The translations under genes were made by a program, and so were the position numbers. This document shows, piece after piece, positions 8,342 to 16,703 of a stretch of 51,031 bases of DNA. The first letter of the stretch is position 1; every line of letters starts with the position of its first letter. Under the pieces are notes generated by a model. The model saw nothing but the letters and a program-made list of their open reading frames with translations, had not been told where the DNA came from and made no database searches. The stretch covers positions 1-51,031 of the forward strand of contig JAICKA010000013.1 in the NCBI GenBank assembly GCA_025928185.1, written 5' to 3'. This DNA comes from Gemmatimonadaceae bacterium. GTDB taxonomy: Bacteria; Gemmatimonadota; Gemmatimonadetes; Gemmatimonadales; Gemmatimonadaceae.

Positions 8342-9016
8342 ATGCGTACCACGCTCACGCTGCTGCTCGCCGCCGCAACCGCTGCACCGTTCGTCTCGCC
8401 TGCCGCCGCGCAGGGTTCCAAGGATCCCACCACCGAGGTCACGGCCGCACCGCTCCCGGCCGGGTGGAGCATGCGTCTTGACGACAAGGACGCCACGAAG
8501 TCCGCGAAGTTCGTGAAGATGGGGACGGGCTATCACGTCACGTCGGGCGGCGCGGCGATCTACTGGCGGCCCGCCGACGTGGAGAAGGACAACTTCACGG
8601 TGTCGGCGAACTTCCATCAGACAAAGAAGAACATCGGCCACGGCGACCATGGGGAGGCGTACGGCGTGTTCGTCGGTGGGCGCGATCTCAACGACGCCGC
8701 GAAAGAGACGTACCTCTACTTCGAGGCGCGGCAGGACGGGATGTACCTGATCAACCACCGCGCCGGCACAGAGGTGCATAAGCTCGTGAACTGGACCGCC
8801 AGTCCTGCGGTGCACAAGTTCGACGACTCGCCGAACACCAACACGCTCGCGATCAAGGTTGCGCCGGATTCGGTCCGCTTCGTCGTCAACGGCACCGAAG
8901 TGCACGCGATCTCCCGGAACGAGATCACGGATCCATCCGGCGTCGCCGGCCTGCGCGTCAATCACAACCTCGACGTGCATGTCGCCGATTTCTCGGTGAA
9001 GGCCGGCGGCCGATGA
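8342..9016 (+). CDS. Secreted beta-sandwich (concanavalin-like) protein of unknown function
   Basis: The 224-residue protein has a clear signal peptide (LTLLLAAATAAPFVSPAAA, cleavage near AQG). The rest alternates short hydrophobic strands, including WSMRLDD, AIYWRPAD, NFTVSANFH, YGVFVGGRDL, YLYFEARQDG and VRFVVNGTEV. It ends GVAGLRVNHNLDVHVADF, the pattern of LamG/DUF1080-like jelly-roll domains that bind or cleave sugars. I see no clear catalytic residues. ATG 8342 follows a GAGAGG Shine-Dalgarno at 8331-8335, which decides this start over longer upstream readings. The MFS gene begins 10 bases after the stop, so the two are probably co-transcribed. Confidence 0.75.
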   Translation: MRTTLTLLLAAATAAPFVSPAAAQGSKDPTTEVTAAPLPAGWSMRLDDKDATKSAKFVKMGTGYHVTSGGAAIYWRPADVEKDNFTVSANFHQTKKNIGHGDHGEAYGVFVGGRDLNDAAKETYLYFEARQDGMYLINHRAGTEVHKLVNWTASPAVHKFDDSPNTNTLAIKVAPDSVRFVVNGTEVHAISRNEITDPSGVAGLRVNHNLDVHVADFSVKAGGR

Positions 9017-9026
9017 CGCCGCACGC

Positions 9027-10271
9027 ATGACGCTGACCGGCCCGACGCTCGAACCTGCCGGCAACACGAAGCTGACCGGTGCCCCCGCGGGCACCGGTCA
9101 TCGCGCCGCCATCACCGCGAGCTTCCTCGGCTGGACGCTCGACGCGTTCGACTATTTCATCGTCGTCATGACGCTGACGGCGATCGGCAAGGAGTTCGGA
9201 CGCTCCGACGCGGCGATGGGATTGTCGCTCACGCTGACGCTCGTGTTCCGTCCGGTCGGCGCTTTCGTGTTCGGACTGATCGCCGACCGGTATGGCCGGC
9301 GCATCCCGCTGATGATCGACCTCGTCTTCTATTCGATCATCGAGGTCGCGACCGGTCTGGTGCACAGCTTTGCGGCGTTCCTGGTGCTGCGCGCGCTGTT
9401 CGGTATCGGCATGGGTGGGGAGTGGGGCGTGGGTGCATCACTCGCGATGGAGAAGACGCCCGCGCATCGCCGGGGCATCTTCTCCGGCCTGCTCCAGGAA
9501 GGCTACGCCTGCGGCAATCTGCTTGCGGCGGTCTGCTATTTCTTCGTCTTTCCGCATTGGGGCTGGCGGCCGATGTTCTTCATCGGCGGACTGCCGGCGC
9601 TGCTCGCGCTCTATGTGCGCTCGCACGTGACCGAGTCTGAAGTGTGGGAGCGCTCGAAGCACGACAGCTGGAGCGGCCTCGGTCGCGCCATCGCGGCGCA
9701 ATGGAAGCTGTTTCTGTACCTCGTGGTGCTGATGGCGCTCATGAACTTCGTGTCGCACGGCACGCAGGACATGTATCCGACCTTCCTCCAGCGCGACTGG
9801 CATTTCACGCCCGAAGGCCGTTCCGCGCTGACGGCTTTCTCCGCGGTCGGCGCGATCGTGGGCGGCATCGTCTTCGGCCTGTACTCCGATCGGATCGGCC
9901 GGCGCAAGGCAATCGTGATCGCGCTCGTGCTCGCGGTGCTCACGATTCCGATCTGGGCATACGCACCGAACCTCGGCCTCCTCATCGCCGGCGCGTTCAT
10001 CATGCAGTTCATGGTGCAGGGCGCATGGGGCGTGATTCCGGCGCACATCACCGAACTCTCCGGCGACTCGGTACGCGGCTTTCTGCCGGGTTTCGCGTAC
10101 CAATGCGGAGTGCTGATCGCGAGCTCCATCGTGTTCATCGAGCCGCTCATCGCCGAACACACGTCGTACGCAAACGCGATGTCGATCAGCGCGGTGACGG
10201 TGTTCGTGCTCGCCGCGATCGCGGCCTGGTTCGGGCGCGAGCGACACGGGGTCATCTTCGGCGAAGGCTGA
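9027..10271 (+). CDS. MFS transporter, NanT/Jen1-like organic acid permease
   Basis: The 414-residue protein has twelve hydrophobic segments. It shows the MFS signature LIADRYGRRIP between TM2 and TM3, repeated as LYSDRIGRRKA in the second half, and GIGMGGEWGVGASLAMEKTP in the middle of the first half. The opening SFLGWTLDAFDYFIVVMT matches the sialate/lactate (NanT/Jen1) branch of the major facilitator superfamily. It should move a small organic acid or sugar acid across the inner membrane with protons; the substrate is not determinable. It lies 10 bases after the secreted beta-sandwich gene and is followed by a GC-rich hairpin. Confidence 0.88.
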   Translation: MTLTGPTLEPAGNTKLTGAPAGTGHRAAITASFLGWTLDAFDYFIVVMTLTAIGKEFGRSDAAMGLSLTLTLVFRPVGAFVFGLIADRYGRRIPLMIDLVFYSIIEVATGLVHSFAAFLVLRALFGIGMGGEWGVGASLAMEKTPAHRRGIFSGLLQEGYACGNLLAAVCYFFVFPHWGWRPMFFIGGLPALLALYVRSHVTESEVWERSKHDSWSGLGRAIAAQWKLFLYLVVLMALMNFVSHGTQDMYPTFLQRDWHFTPEGRSALTAFSAVGAIVGGIVFGLYSDRIGRRKAIVIALVLAVLTIPIWAYAPNLGLLIAGAFIMQFMVQGAWGVIPAHITELSGDSVRGFLPGFAYQCGVLIASSIVFIEPLIAEHTSYANAMSISAVTVFVLAAIAAWFGRERHGVIFGEG

Positions 10272-10276
10272 TCCCG

Positions 10277-10303
10277 AGCCGCCGGCCGTTGAGGCCGGCG
10301 GCT
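10277..10303 (+). terminator. GC-rich hairpin after the MFS gene
   Basis: AGCCGCCGGCC (10277-10287) is perfectly complementary to GGCCGGCGGCT (10293-10303), with loop GTTGA. It begins 6 bases after the MFS stop. No T-tract follows, so it may act with Rho or mainly protect the 3' end. Confidence 0.55.
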
Positions 10304-10427
10304 GCACCGGCGGCGGGCGTCCCGCTGTACTCCCATCACCATCTCGCCGGATTGCGTGCCGGAGCATAGCTTCTCCGGTTCGTCTGCCGTCCCACCCCGC
10401 GCACCGTCACCTCACGACGGAGTCCCC

Positions 10428-13400
10428 ATGTCGTCTTCCACTCTCCGGCGCACGCGTGTCGTCGCCGACATCGCAATGCTGTTCGTCGTCGCCCCGCTGG
10501 TTGGCGCACAGCAATCGTCACCGGCGCAGGGCACGCGCCAACTTCAGCCGGCCGATCTCAAGGCGTGGAACACGATCCGGCAATCGTCGCTCTCGAACGA
10601 CGGAAAGTGGTTCGCCTACGTGCTCGCCCCGAACGAGGGCAACGCGACGGTGATCCTGCGCTCGACGGGCGCGGATGGAAAGGAGACGAAGTATCCGATC
10701 GGCGAAGCGCCCTCGGGACGCGGAGGAGTCGGCGGCGGCGCGGTGACGTTCAGCGGCGACTCGCATTGGCTCGCGTTCACGATCTATCCGGCGGCGTCGA
10801 CGGGTCGCGCTGGACGCGGCGGCCGTGGCGCAGGTCGCGGCGCGCGAGGCGGCGGCGACAGCGCCTCGGCCGCGCCGGTGCAGAACAAGATGGCGCTCGT
10901 CAATCTCGCCACCGGCGAGAAGAAGGAATTCGACGCCGTGCGGCGGTTCGAATTCAACGGCGACACGCCGGCCTGGATCGCCATGCAGAGCTTTGCGCCG
11001 TCCGGGCAATCAGCGGCCGAGCGAACGAGCGGATCCGATCTCGTGCTCTACAAGCTCGCGACCGGCGAGGCGGTGAACATCGGGAACGTGTCGGAGTTTG
11101 CGTTCGACGACGACGGCGGATACCTGGCGTACACGATCGACGCGCGCGACGAGATCGGCAACGGCGTCCAGCTCCGCAACATGCGCACGGACGTGGTGCG
11201 CGCAATCGACTCCGATCGCGCGCTGTATCGCCACCTCGTGTGGTCGGACAGCGCCGCGGCGCTCGCCGTGCTGCGCGGCCAGCCGGATTCGGCGGCGCAC
11301 GATACCTTGTACTCGGTGGTGAGCTTCGCCAACGTCGACGTGCCGTCGCCGAAGAAGCTGGTGTTCGATCCGGTGGCGCGTCACGATTTTCCGGCGGGGA
11401 TGAAGGTGGCCGTGGACCGCGCGCCGCATTTCGCCGAGGATCGCTCGGCGATCTTTTTCGGTATTCGCGAATCGAAGCACGAGCCGCCGGGCGGTTGGAG
11501 AACGCTGGCCAGCGCCGACCGCGGATCGTCGATCGTGCAGGCCGGAGCGCCCGGTGCGGGCGGCACGCTGAACCAGCCGCACGTCACCGACACGCCGGAT
11601 GAAAATCCGACGCTGATTCTGTGGAACGCCAAGGATCCGCGACTGCAATCGCAGCAGCTCGTGCAGTTGGCACAGGATAAGGCGTACAGCTATCTGTCGG
11701 AGTATCGTTTCGCCGACGATCGCTTCGTGCGTCTGTCGGACGATGCGCTGCGTACGGTCGATCTCGTCGGACACGATCACGGCGCGTACGGCATCGACAC
11801 GCGCGAGTACGATCAGCCGGCGAGCTACAACGGCCGTCGATACGAGGACGTGTATGCGGTGAATCTCGCGACCGGCGCGCGCACGCTGCTGCTCAAGAAG
11901 CACATCGCGTCGGCGCAGCTGGCCTCGCCAGATGGCCGTTCGCTCCTGTACTGGGGTGATGACGAGCAGTTCTGGGTTGCCGACCTCGCCACGGGCGCCA
12001 AGCGCGAGCTGACGAAGAGTGTGCCGACGGTGTTCGCCGACACGGCGGACGATCACAACAACATCGTGACGCCGCCGGATTCTCCTGTCGGCTGGGCGAA
12101 GGACAATTCCGCGGTGCTGCTGTCCGACGGCTTCGATGTGTGGAAGGTGCCGGTCAACGGCGGCGCGGCGGTGAACCTGACGGTGAACGGCAAGCGCGAT
12201 CAGATCCGGTACGAGCGGCTGTACGATTTCAATCCGTCGGACGCTTCAGCGCCGGCGGCCGGTGGACGCGGACGGTTCGGCCGTGGCGGCGCGGAGATCG
12301 ATCTCTCCAAGCCGCTGTACTTCGCGACCTACGGCGAGTGGACGAAGAAGGAAGGGTTGTCGCGCGTCGCCCCGGGCAAGGCCGGTGCCGAGCGCTTGGT
12401 GTGGGATGACGCAAAGTTCTCATTCGAGAAGGCGAAAGACGCGAACGTGTACGTGTATACCCGGCAGACGTCGGTTGATTATCCGAACTACTATGTCGCG
12501 AACGCTGATTGGAACGGCGGCCGCCAGATCACGGATGCCAATCCGCAGCAGAAGGAGTTTGCCTGGTCGAGCGGCGTGCGGCTGATCAACTACACGAGCG
12601 CCAAGGGCAACAAGCTGCAGGGTGCGCTGTATCTGCCGGCCAACTACCAGCCGGGCAAGAAGTATCCGCTGCTGGTGACGATCTACGAGAAGCGCTCGAA
12701 TCTGGCACACCAGTACGTGACGCCGAACGAGACGAGCACGCCGAACCGCAGCATCTACACGAGCCGCGGCTACGCGGTGCTGGATCCGGACATCGTCTAC
12801 AAGGTGAACGATCCGGGAATGTCAGCCGTGTGGTGCGTGATTCCGGCGGTGAACGCGGCGATTGCCACGGGCATCATCGATTCGACCAACATCGGTCTGT
12901 GGGGCCACTCGTGGGGCGGCTACCAGACGGCGTTTCTCGTGACCCAGACCGACATGTTCAAGGCGGCGATCGCCGGCGCGCCGCTCACCGACATGATCAG
13001 CATGTACAGCTCGATCTACTGGAACTCGGGCGGAACCGACCAGGCAATTTTTGAATCGAGCCAGGGACGCTTCAAGGGGAACTACACGGACAACCTCGAG
13101 GCGTACGTCCGGAACTCGCCGAACTTCCACGCCAAGAACGTCCACACGCCGCTGATCATCCTGAGCGACGACAAGGACGGCGCGGTCGACTTCAATCAGG
13201 GCATCACCTACTTCAATACACTGCGCCAGCTCGGCAAGGACGTGATCCTGCTCGAGTACGTGGGCGAGAATCACGGTCTGGCGCGCCCGGTGAACATGAA
13301 GGACTACGCCATGCGCCAGAGGGACTGGTTCGACCATTACCTCAAGGGCGCGCCGGCTCCGGATTGGATGACGAAGGGCATTCCGCGCATCAAGATGGAC

Positions 13401-13451
13401 GAGTACTGGGCGGAGCTGAAGGCGCAGCAGGCGAGCAAGGTCGTGCCGTAG
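10428..13451 (+). CDS. S9 (prolyl oligopeptidase) family serine peptidase, secreted
   Basis: The 1007-residue protein starts with a signal-like segment (VADIAMLFVVAPLVGAQ). A long beta-propeller region is followed by the C-terminal alpha/beta hydrolase domain with the nucleophile in GHSWGGY (Ser828), Asp in DDKDGAV (about D917) and His in GENHGL (His949). S9 enzymes cleave short peptides, often after proline. Two arginine-glycine-rich inserts interrupt the propeller, encoded at 10798-10860 and about 12259-12295 (GRGGRGAGRGARGG and GGRGRFGRGG). ATG 10428 is chosen because it places the signal peptide at the N terminus; an ATG at 10356 is less likely. A hairpin lies upstream and repeats downstream. 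Confidence 0.9.
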   Translation: MSSSTLRRTRVVADIAMLFVVAPLVGAQQSSPAQGTRQLQPADLKAWNTIRQSSLSNDGKWFAYVLAPNEGNATVILRSTGADGKETKYPIGEAPSGRGGVGGGAVTFSGDSHWLAFTIYPAASTGRAGRGGRGAGRGARGGGDSASAAPVQNKMALVNLATGEKKEFDAVRRFEFNGDTPAWIAMQSFAPSGQSAAERTSGSDLVLYKLATGEAVNIGNVSEFAFDDDGGYLAYTIDARDEIGNGVQLRNMRTDVVRAIDSDRALYRHLVWSDSAAALAVLRGQPDSAAHDTLYSVVSFANVDVPSPKKLVFDPVARHDFPAGMKVAVDRAPHFAEDRSAIFFGIRESKHEPPGGWRTLASADRGSSIVQAGAPGAGGTLNQPHVTDTPDENPTLILWNAKDPRLQSQQLVQLAQDKAYSYLSEYRFADDRFVRLSDDALRTVDLVGHDHGAYGIDTREYDQPASYNGRRYEDVYAVNLATGARTLLLKKHIASAQLASPDGRSLLYWGDDEQFWVADLATGAKRELTKSVPTVFADTADDHNNIVTPPDSPVGWAKDNSAVLLSDGFDVWKVPVNGGAAVNLTVNGKRDQIRYERLYDFNPSDASAPAAGGRGRFGRGGAEIDLSKPLYFATYGEWTKKEGLSRVAPGKAGAERLVWDDAKFSFEKAKDANVYVYTRQTSVDYPNYYVANADWNGGRQITDANPQQKEFAWSSGVRLINYTSAKGNKLQGALYLPANYQPGKKYPLLVTIYEKRSNLAHQYVTPNETSTPNRSIYTSRGYAVLDPDIVYKVNDPGMSAVWCVIPAVNAAIATGIIDSTNIGLWGHSWGGYQTAFLVTQTDMFKAAIAGAPLTDMISMYSSIYWNSGGTDQAIFESSQGRFKGNYTDNLEAYVRNSPNFHAKNVHTPLIILSDDKDGAVDFNQGITYFNTLRQLGKDVILLEYVGENHGLARPVNMKDYAMRQRDWFDHYLKGAPAPDWMTKGIPRIKMDEYWAELKAQQASKVVP

Positions 13452-13460
13452 TCTGGGATC

Positions 13461-13481
13461 ATGGTCCATGGTCCATGGTCC
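13461..13481. repeat. ATGGTCC x3 direct repeat
   Basis: Three perfect copies of the 7-mer ATGGTCC lie 10 bases after the S9 stop. The run is locally palindromic (CCATGG). The same unit appears at 23711-23724. Confidence 0.85.
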
Positions 13482-13492
13482 AGCCCTTCGAT

Positions 13493-13596
13493 CCGTTCCA
13501 CCGTTTCACCGTTGCACCGTTGCACCGTTGCACCGTTGCACCGTTGCACCGTTGCACCGTTGCACCGTTGCACCGTTCCACCGTTCCACCGTTTCA
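13493..13596. repeat. Degenerate 8-bp tandem repeat (CCGTTNCA x13) abutting a start codon
   Basis: Thirteen contiguous 8-mers of the form CCGTT(C/G/T)CA: CCGTTGCA dominates the centre (13509-13572), flanked by CCGTTCCA and CCGTTTCA. It is the same family as the array at 7225-7376. The next partial unit CCGTCC runs straight into the ATG of the potassium channel at 13603. Confidence 0.95.
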
Positions 13597-13602
13597 CCGT
13601 CC

Positions 13603-14619
13603 ATGTCACATCCGCCCGCCACCGAACCCAAAGATCTCGGCTTCGGCTCCGTCATTGGCGGGGCGAACGAGGCACGGCTCCTCAACCGCGATGGATCGTT
13701 CACGTCGCGGCGCGACGGGCTGCCGTTTCTCTCGTCGCTCAGCTTCTATCACTATTTTCTCACGCTCAGCTGGCCGCGATTCTTTGGAATCATGGCCGCG
13801 CTGTATCTGGCCGCGAACACCATGTTCGCGCTGGCATATCTCGCCTGCGGTCCGAATGCGCTGATTGCGACGACGGCGACCGGCGTCCACGATGCGTTCT
13901 GGCGCGCGTTCTTCTTCAGCGTCGAAACGCTCGCCACGGTCGGCTACGGGAACGTCACGCCAAACGGGCTGGTCGCGCACTTCGTGATGACGTCCGAATC
14001 GCTCGCCGGCTTGCTGGTGTTTGCTCTCGGCACTGGGCTGGTGTTCGCCCGGTTTTCGCGTCCGACGGCCGCGGTGCTATTCAGCACGCGGGCCGTGATC
14101 GGCCCATATCACGACCGAACGGCGTTCATGTTCCGCATCGCCAATGGGCGGAGCAATCAGCTCGTCGAGCTCGAGGCCAAGGTGTTGTACAGCCGCATCG
14201 AGAACGCCGTCAGAACGTACGATCAGCTCGATCTCGAGCGCACGCGCGTCGTGTTCTTTCCGTTGAGCTGGACGATCGTCCATCCGATCGACGAAAGGAG
14301 CCCGTTGTTCGGCGTGACGCCGGAGATGCTCGCGGCCAACGATGCGGAGTTCATGATCATGCTCGGCGGCACCGACGAAACGTTCTCACAAACCGTGCAG
14401 GCCCGCTCGTCGTACAAGGCGCCCGAGATCCGCTTCGGACACCGGTTCGCGAACATCTACAACCCGGTGGATGCCAACGGTGTGGTGAGTATCGACCTGC
14501 GCAAGCTGAGCGACACCGAGCCCGCGTTGCTCGATCACCGTGGCCAGCCAGACGCTCCCCACCACACGGGCCATTTCAGCGCGTACATACCACCCGCGCA
14601 GCGCGAGCTCGCCGACTAG
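13603..14619 (+). CDS. Inward-rectifier (KirBac-type) potassium channel
   Basis: The 338-residue protein has two transmembrane helices (about residues 58-82 and 128-152) around a pore loop with the selectivity filter TLATVGYGN. This is followed by the cytoplasmic beta-rich Kir domain (about 160-330), with VFFPLSWTIVHPIDERSPL and the characteristic FMIMLGGTDETFSQTV. It forms a K+-selective tetramer in the inner membrane. The start ATG lies at the very end of an 8-bp tandem array, with no Shine-Dalgarno visible. The stop TAG shares the tetramer CTAG with the stop of the convergent gene. Family assignment is firm. Confidence 0.95.
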   Translation: MSHPPATEPKDLGFGSVIGGANEARLLNRDGSFTSRRDGLPFLSSLSFYHYFLTLSWPRFFGIMAALYLAANTMFALAYLACGPNALIATTATGVHDAFWRAFFFSVETLATVGYGNVTPNGLVAHFVMTSESLAGLLVFALGTGLVFARFSRPTAAVLFSTRAVIGPYHDRTAFMFRIANGRSNQLVELEAKVLYSRIENAVRTYDQLDLERTRVVFFPLSWTIVHPIDERSPLFGVTPEMLAANDAEFMIMLGGTDETFSQTVQARSSYKAPEIRFGHRFANIYNPVDANGVVSIDLRKLSDTEPALLDHRGQPDAPHHTGHFSAYIPPAQRELAD

Positions 14620-15044
14620 TCAGGCTCGCCGTCGTGCTGGACGGTGTCCGCCGGCATCGCATCGTCCGTATCGGCAGCCTGCGTAGGCGAGACCTCGACC
14701 GGCGGCGTGAATGACGGCGTGGGTTCCGGGCGAACCTTGGGCCCGCGAGCCAGCACTTCCTTGCAGCACGCCGCCAGCACGGCATCCAGCGCCTCGATGC
14801 CGTCGTCAGTCGCTTCCAGGAACAGGTCCTTGACCACGGACTCCGCGCGCTCGAGCTGATTGATCAGCATTTTCGCATGCACGCGGCTCGGCATCGTTCC
14901 ACACACTTTGGGGGCGGCCCGGTTTCCGATCGGTTTTCGCAGGACGATTACCGACCCGCGTTTTCCCGGTTGCGTGAAGTAATCGGACCGCGTCGTCCGA
15001 TCTCTGGATCTGGAGGGTTTTGCTTTTCGACCCTGTCGAGCCAT
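14616..15044 (-). CDS. Hypothetical basic protein
   Basis: The 142-residue protein is not recognised. The first 35 residues are strongly basic (RQGRKAKPSRSRDRTTR). A predicted helical middle follows (MLINQLERAESVVKDLFLEA...IEALDAVLAACCKEVLA), and the tail is acidic and proline-rich. No signal peptide or membrane segment is visible. ATG 15044 is preceded by a GGAG Shine-Dalgarno. The helical part could dimerise and the basic end could bind nucleic acid, but that is speculation. The gene converges on the Kir channel, and both stop codons share CTAG at 14616-14619. Confidence 0.65.
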   Translation of the reverse strand: MARQGRKAKPSRSRDRTTRSDYFTQPGKRGSVIVLRKPIGNRAAPKVCGTMPSRVHAKMLINQLERAESVVKDLFLEATDDGIEALDAVLAACCKEVLARGPKVRPEPTPSFTPPVEVSPTQAADTDDAMPADTVQHDGEPD

Positions 15045-15090
15045 GTCACTCCGCTCTGGACACGATGGTATCCATAAAGAATACATCAGG

Positions 15091-15120
15091 TTGCCAAACT
15101 GCGCGCTACCCCCGTATCGT
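15091..15120 (+). promoter_or_regulatory. Candidate sigma-70-like promoter for the small lipoprotein
   Basis: TTGCCA (15091-15096) and TATCGT (15115-15120) are separated by 18 bases and lie 85 bases upstream of ATG 15206. They sit in the divergent region with the hypothetical gene. Similarity to consensus is partial. Confidence 0.35.
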
Positions 15121-15205
15121 GGAGGCGATCCCCGTTCCGGCCGAGCACGGATCATGCTTGGAGAGTGTCCCGATTCCGTGTACGGACCAGTTCCATGGAG
15201 GTCCC

Positions 15206-15427
15206 ATGAAGAAAGTCGTGCTGCTCGTCGGTGCCGCGCTGGCGTTGGCTGCCTGCTCGGAGTCACCAACCGCGCCGTCGTCGGGACGGTTGGCTCCCGG
15301 TGTCCGGTCGAGCGATGATCTGGTGTGCCGCAGCGGTTACGTCGTTGCGTACGACGAGAACGGCAATCCGTACTGCGCGCCAGTCATCGTGGAGAACGGG
15401 TCCGTCAAAGCCCCGGCCAGGCCCTGA
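15206..15427 (+). CDS. Small secreted lipoprotein, unknown function
   Basis: The 73-residue protein has a short basic start (MKK), a hydrophobic core and the lipobox LAAC, so Cys17 is the predicted lipidation site. The mature part is about 55 residues with two more cysteines (VCRSG and YCAPV) that could form a disulfide. An excellent Shine-Dalgarno (GGAGG, 15197-15201) precedes ATG 15206 and overrides the longer upstream reading from 15020. A strong hairpin follows 11 bases after the stop. I do not recognise a family. Confidence 0.8.
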   Translation: MKKVVLLVGAALALAACSESPTAPSSGRLAPGVRSSDDLVCRSGYVVAYDENGNPYCAPVIVENGSVKAPARP

Positions 15428-15438
15428 GCCACGAAAGT

Positions 15439-15475
15439 CATCACGGCATGGCGGCGTTGCCGTCATGCCGTGATG
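15439..15475. terminator. Strong bidirectional hairpin between convergent genes
   Basis: CATCACGGCATG (15439-15450) and CATGCCGTGATG (15464-15475) are perfect complements. The stem can continue through a G-U pair and CGGC/GCCG to a three-base loop, about 17 pairs in total. It lies 11 bases after the lipoprotein stop and overlaps the last codons of the convergent TPR gene. Confidence 0.8.
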
Positions 15476-16373
15476 CGCGCGCTTTTTCCAGGCGCTTGGT
15501 CAGTCGATCGTACAACCCCTGATCGCCCGCGCCTCTGGCCAGATCGCGAGCGCGTGAATAACACCGAATCGCGGTGTCGTGATCGCCCGACCCGGATTCA
15601 CTCATCTGGCCCATGATCTCCAGACACTCCGCCTGGCGTAGATAATTGCGCGCGCTGGTGAAGTGACCGAGTGCTTCGGTGAGCAGCAGCTCCGCGTCAT
15701 CGAGATTTCCCAGCTCCACGAACGCCGCCGCCTGGTTCTGCACCGCCGTGAGCAACACGTCCAACGCGTTGAGCCGCCGGGCCAACACGATCGCTTCCTG
15801 GCCGATCTCCAACGACCGGTGCGGATCGCCACGATCGAGCGCTGCCTTCGCCGCGTTGGTAAGTGCGACGGCGAGCCCGATCTCGTAGCCCGCCCCGCGG
15901 AAGGCCTCGACAGACTCGCTGAAATAGCGGTCCGACGTCTCGAAATCGCGGCGCTCGGCGGCACTGCGGCCGAGGTTCTGGAGAATGATGCCGCGCACCC
16001 GCGGCGATCGCGCCAGCTCCAGCGCGCGCGTCGCCATGCTGTCCGCCTGATCGAACGAGCCGCGCATCTGCAGCGCGCCAACTTCGACGTTCATCGCCTC
16101 CGCCGCGAGATCGTCCGCGCCGACGCTCTCCGCGAGACGAATCGCCTCGGACGACTCGGCCCGCGACTTCCCCCAGGCTGTCGCTGCGCGGTGAACGCGC
16201 GCGATGCGAATGTGCGCTTCGATCTGTTCGGTGATCGCTGGCTCCTGCGCCAGCACCTGCCGGTACATTTCGAGCGCGCGTTCGAGCGCACCTGCCTGCT
16301 CGAGCTGGAGACCGCGATCGAGATACGCGCGCGGCGTCGAGACGGCATGCTGGCGCTCGGAAGTCGGATCCAT
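15441..16373 (-). CDS. Tetratricopeptide-repeat (TPR) protein
   Basis: The 310-residue protein is almost entirely helical TPR-like repeats. Examples are AYLDRGLQLEQAGALERALE, RGIILQNLGRSAAERRDFET, ALTNAAKAALDRGDPHRSLE, NQAAAFVELGNLDDAELLL and CLEIMGQMSESGSGDHDTA. Such solenoids bind partner proteins; the partner is unknown. No signal peptide is seen from ATG 16373. A longer reading to 16766 would run across the opposite-strand small gene, so 16373 is preferred. The C-terminal residues (SRHDGNAAMP) are encoded by the terminator hairpin shared with the convergent lipoprotein gene. Confidence 0.85.
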   Translation of the reverse strand: MDPTSERQHAVSTPRAYLDRGLQLEQAGALERALEMYRQVLAQEPAITEQIEAHIRIARVHRAATAWGKSRAESSEAIRLAESVGADDLAAEAMNVEVGALQMRGSFDQADSMATRALELARSPRVRGIILQNLGRSAAERRDFETSDRYFSESVEAFRGAGYEIGLAVALTNAAKAALDRGDPHRSLEIGQEAIVLARRLNALDVLLTAVQNQAAAFVELGNLDDAELLLTEALGHFTSARNYLRQAECLEIMGQMSESGSGDHDTAIRCYSRARDLARGAGDQGLYDRLTKRLEKARASRHDGNAAMP

Positions 16374-16524
16374 GCGGAAGATCGAAGATTGGATTTGCGA
16401 AAGCGGAACATCGCATCCGGCGGCGGCTGCGGGAAGAGACGCGCGAGATCTGCCTTGCCCATGGCCGTGCCGGAAGCGAGCTTTCGCCGAACCCGGACCG
16501 TTCACCTTACCCGGACCAGCGGCC

Positions 16525-16701
16525 ATGGACGACAAACAACTCGCCAAGCTCGTCAGGAAGACCGTCGCAAAAGCGTCGAAGCCAAAGACGCCCGGGCGAC
16601 GGACGTACGACTCGACCCTCGACATCACGCGTCGCCCGCAGACGGAGAAGGACGTCGAAGCGGCGGAGCTGTTCGAAATCATGAAGAAGCGGGAGTTCTG
16701 A
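16525..16701 (+). CDS. Small hypothetical protein (58 aa)
   Basis: ATG 16525 to TGA 16701 encodes a Lys/Arg-rich protein beginning MDDKQLAKLVRKTV and ending FEIMKKREF, with no known motif. It lies on the opposite strand to the TPR gene, 151 bases from its start. A terminator-like hairpin directly after the stop and the compact start context make it likely real, but no family is recognised. Confidence 0.5.
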   Translation: MDDKQLAKLVRKTVAKASKPKTPGRRTYDSTLDITRRPQTEKDVEAAELFEIMKKREF

Positions 16702-16703
16702 GC

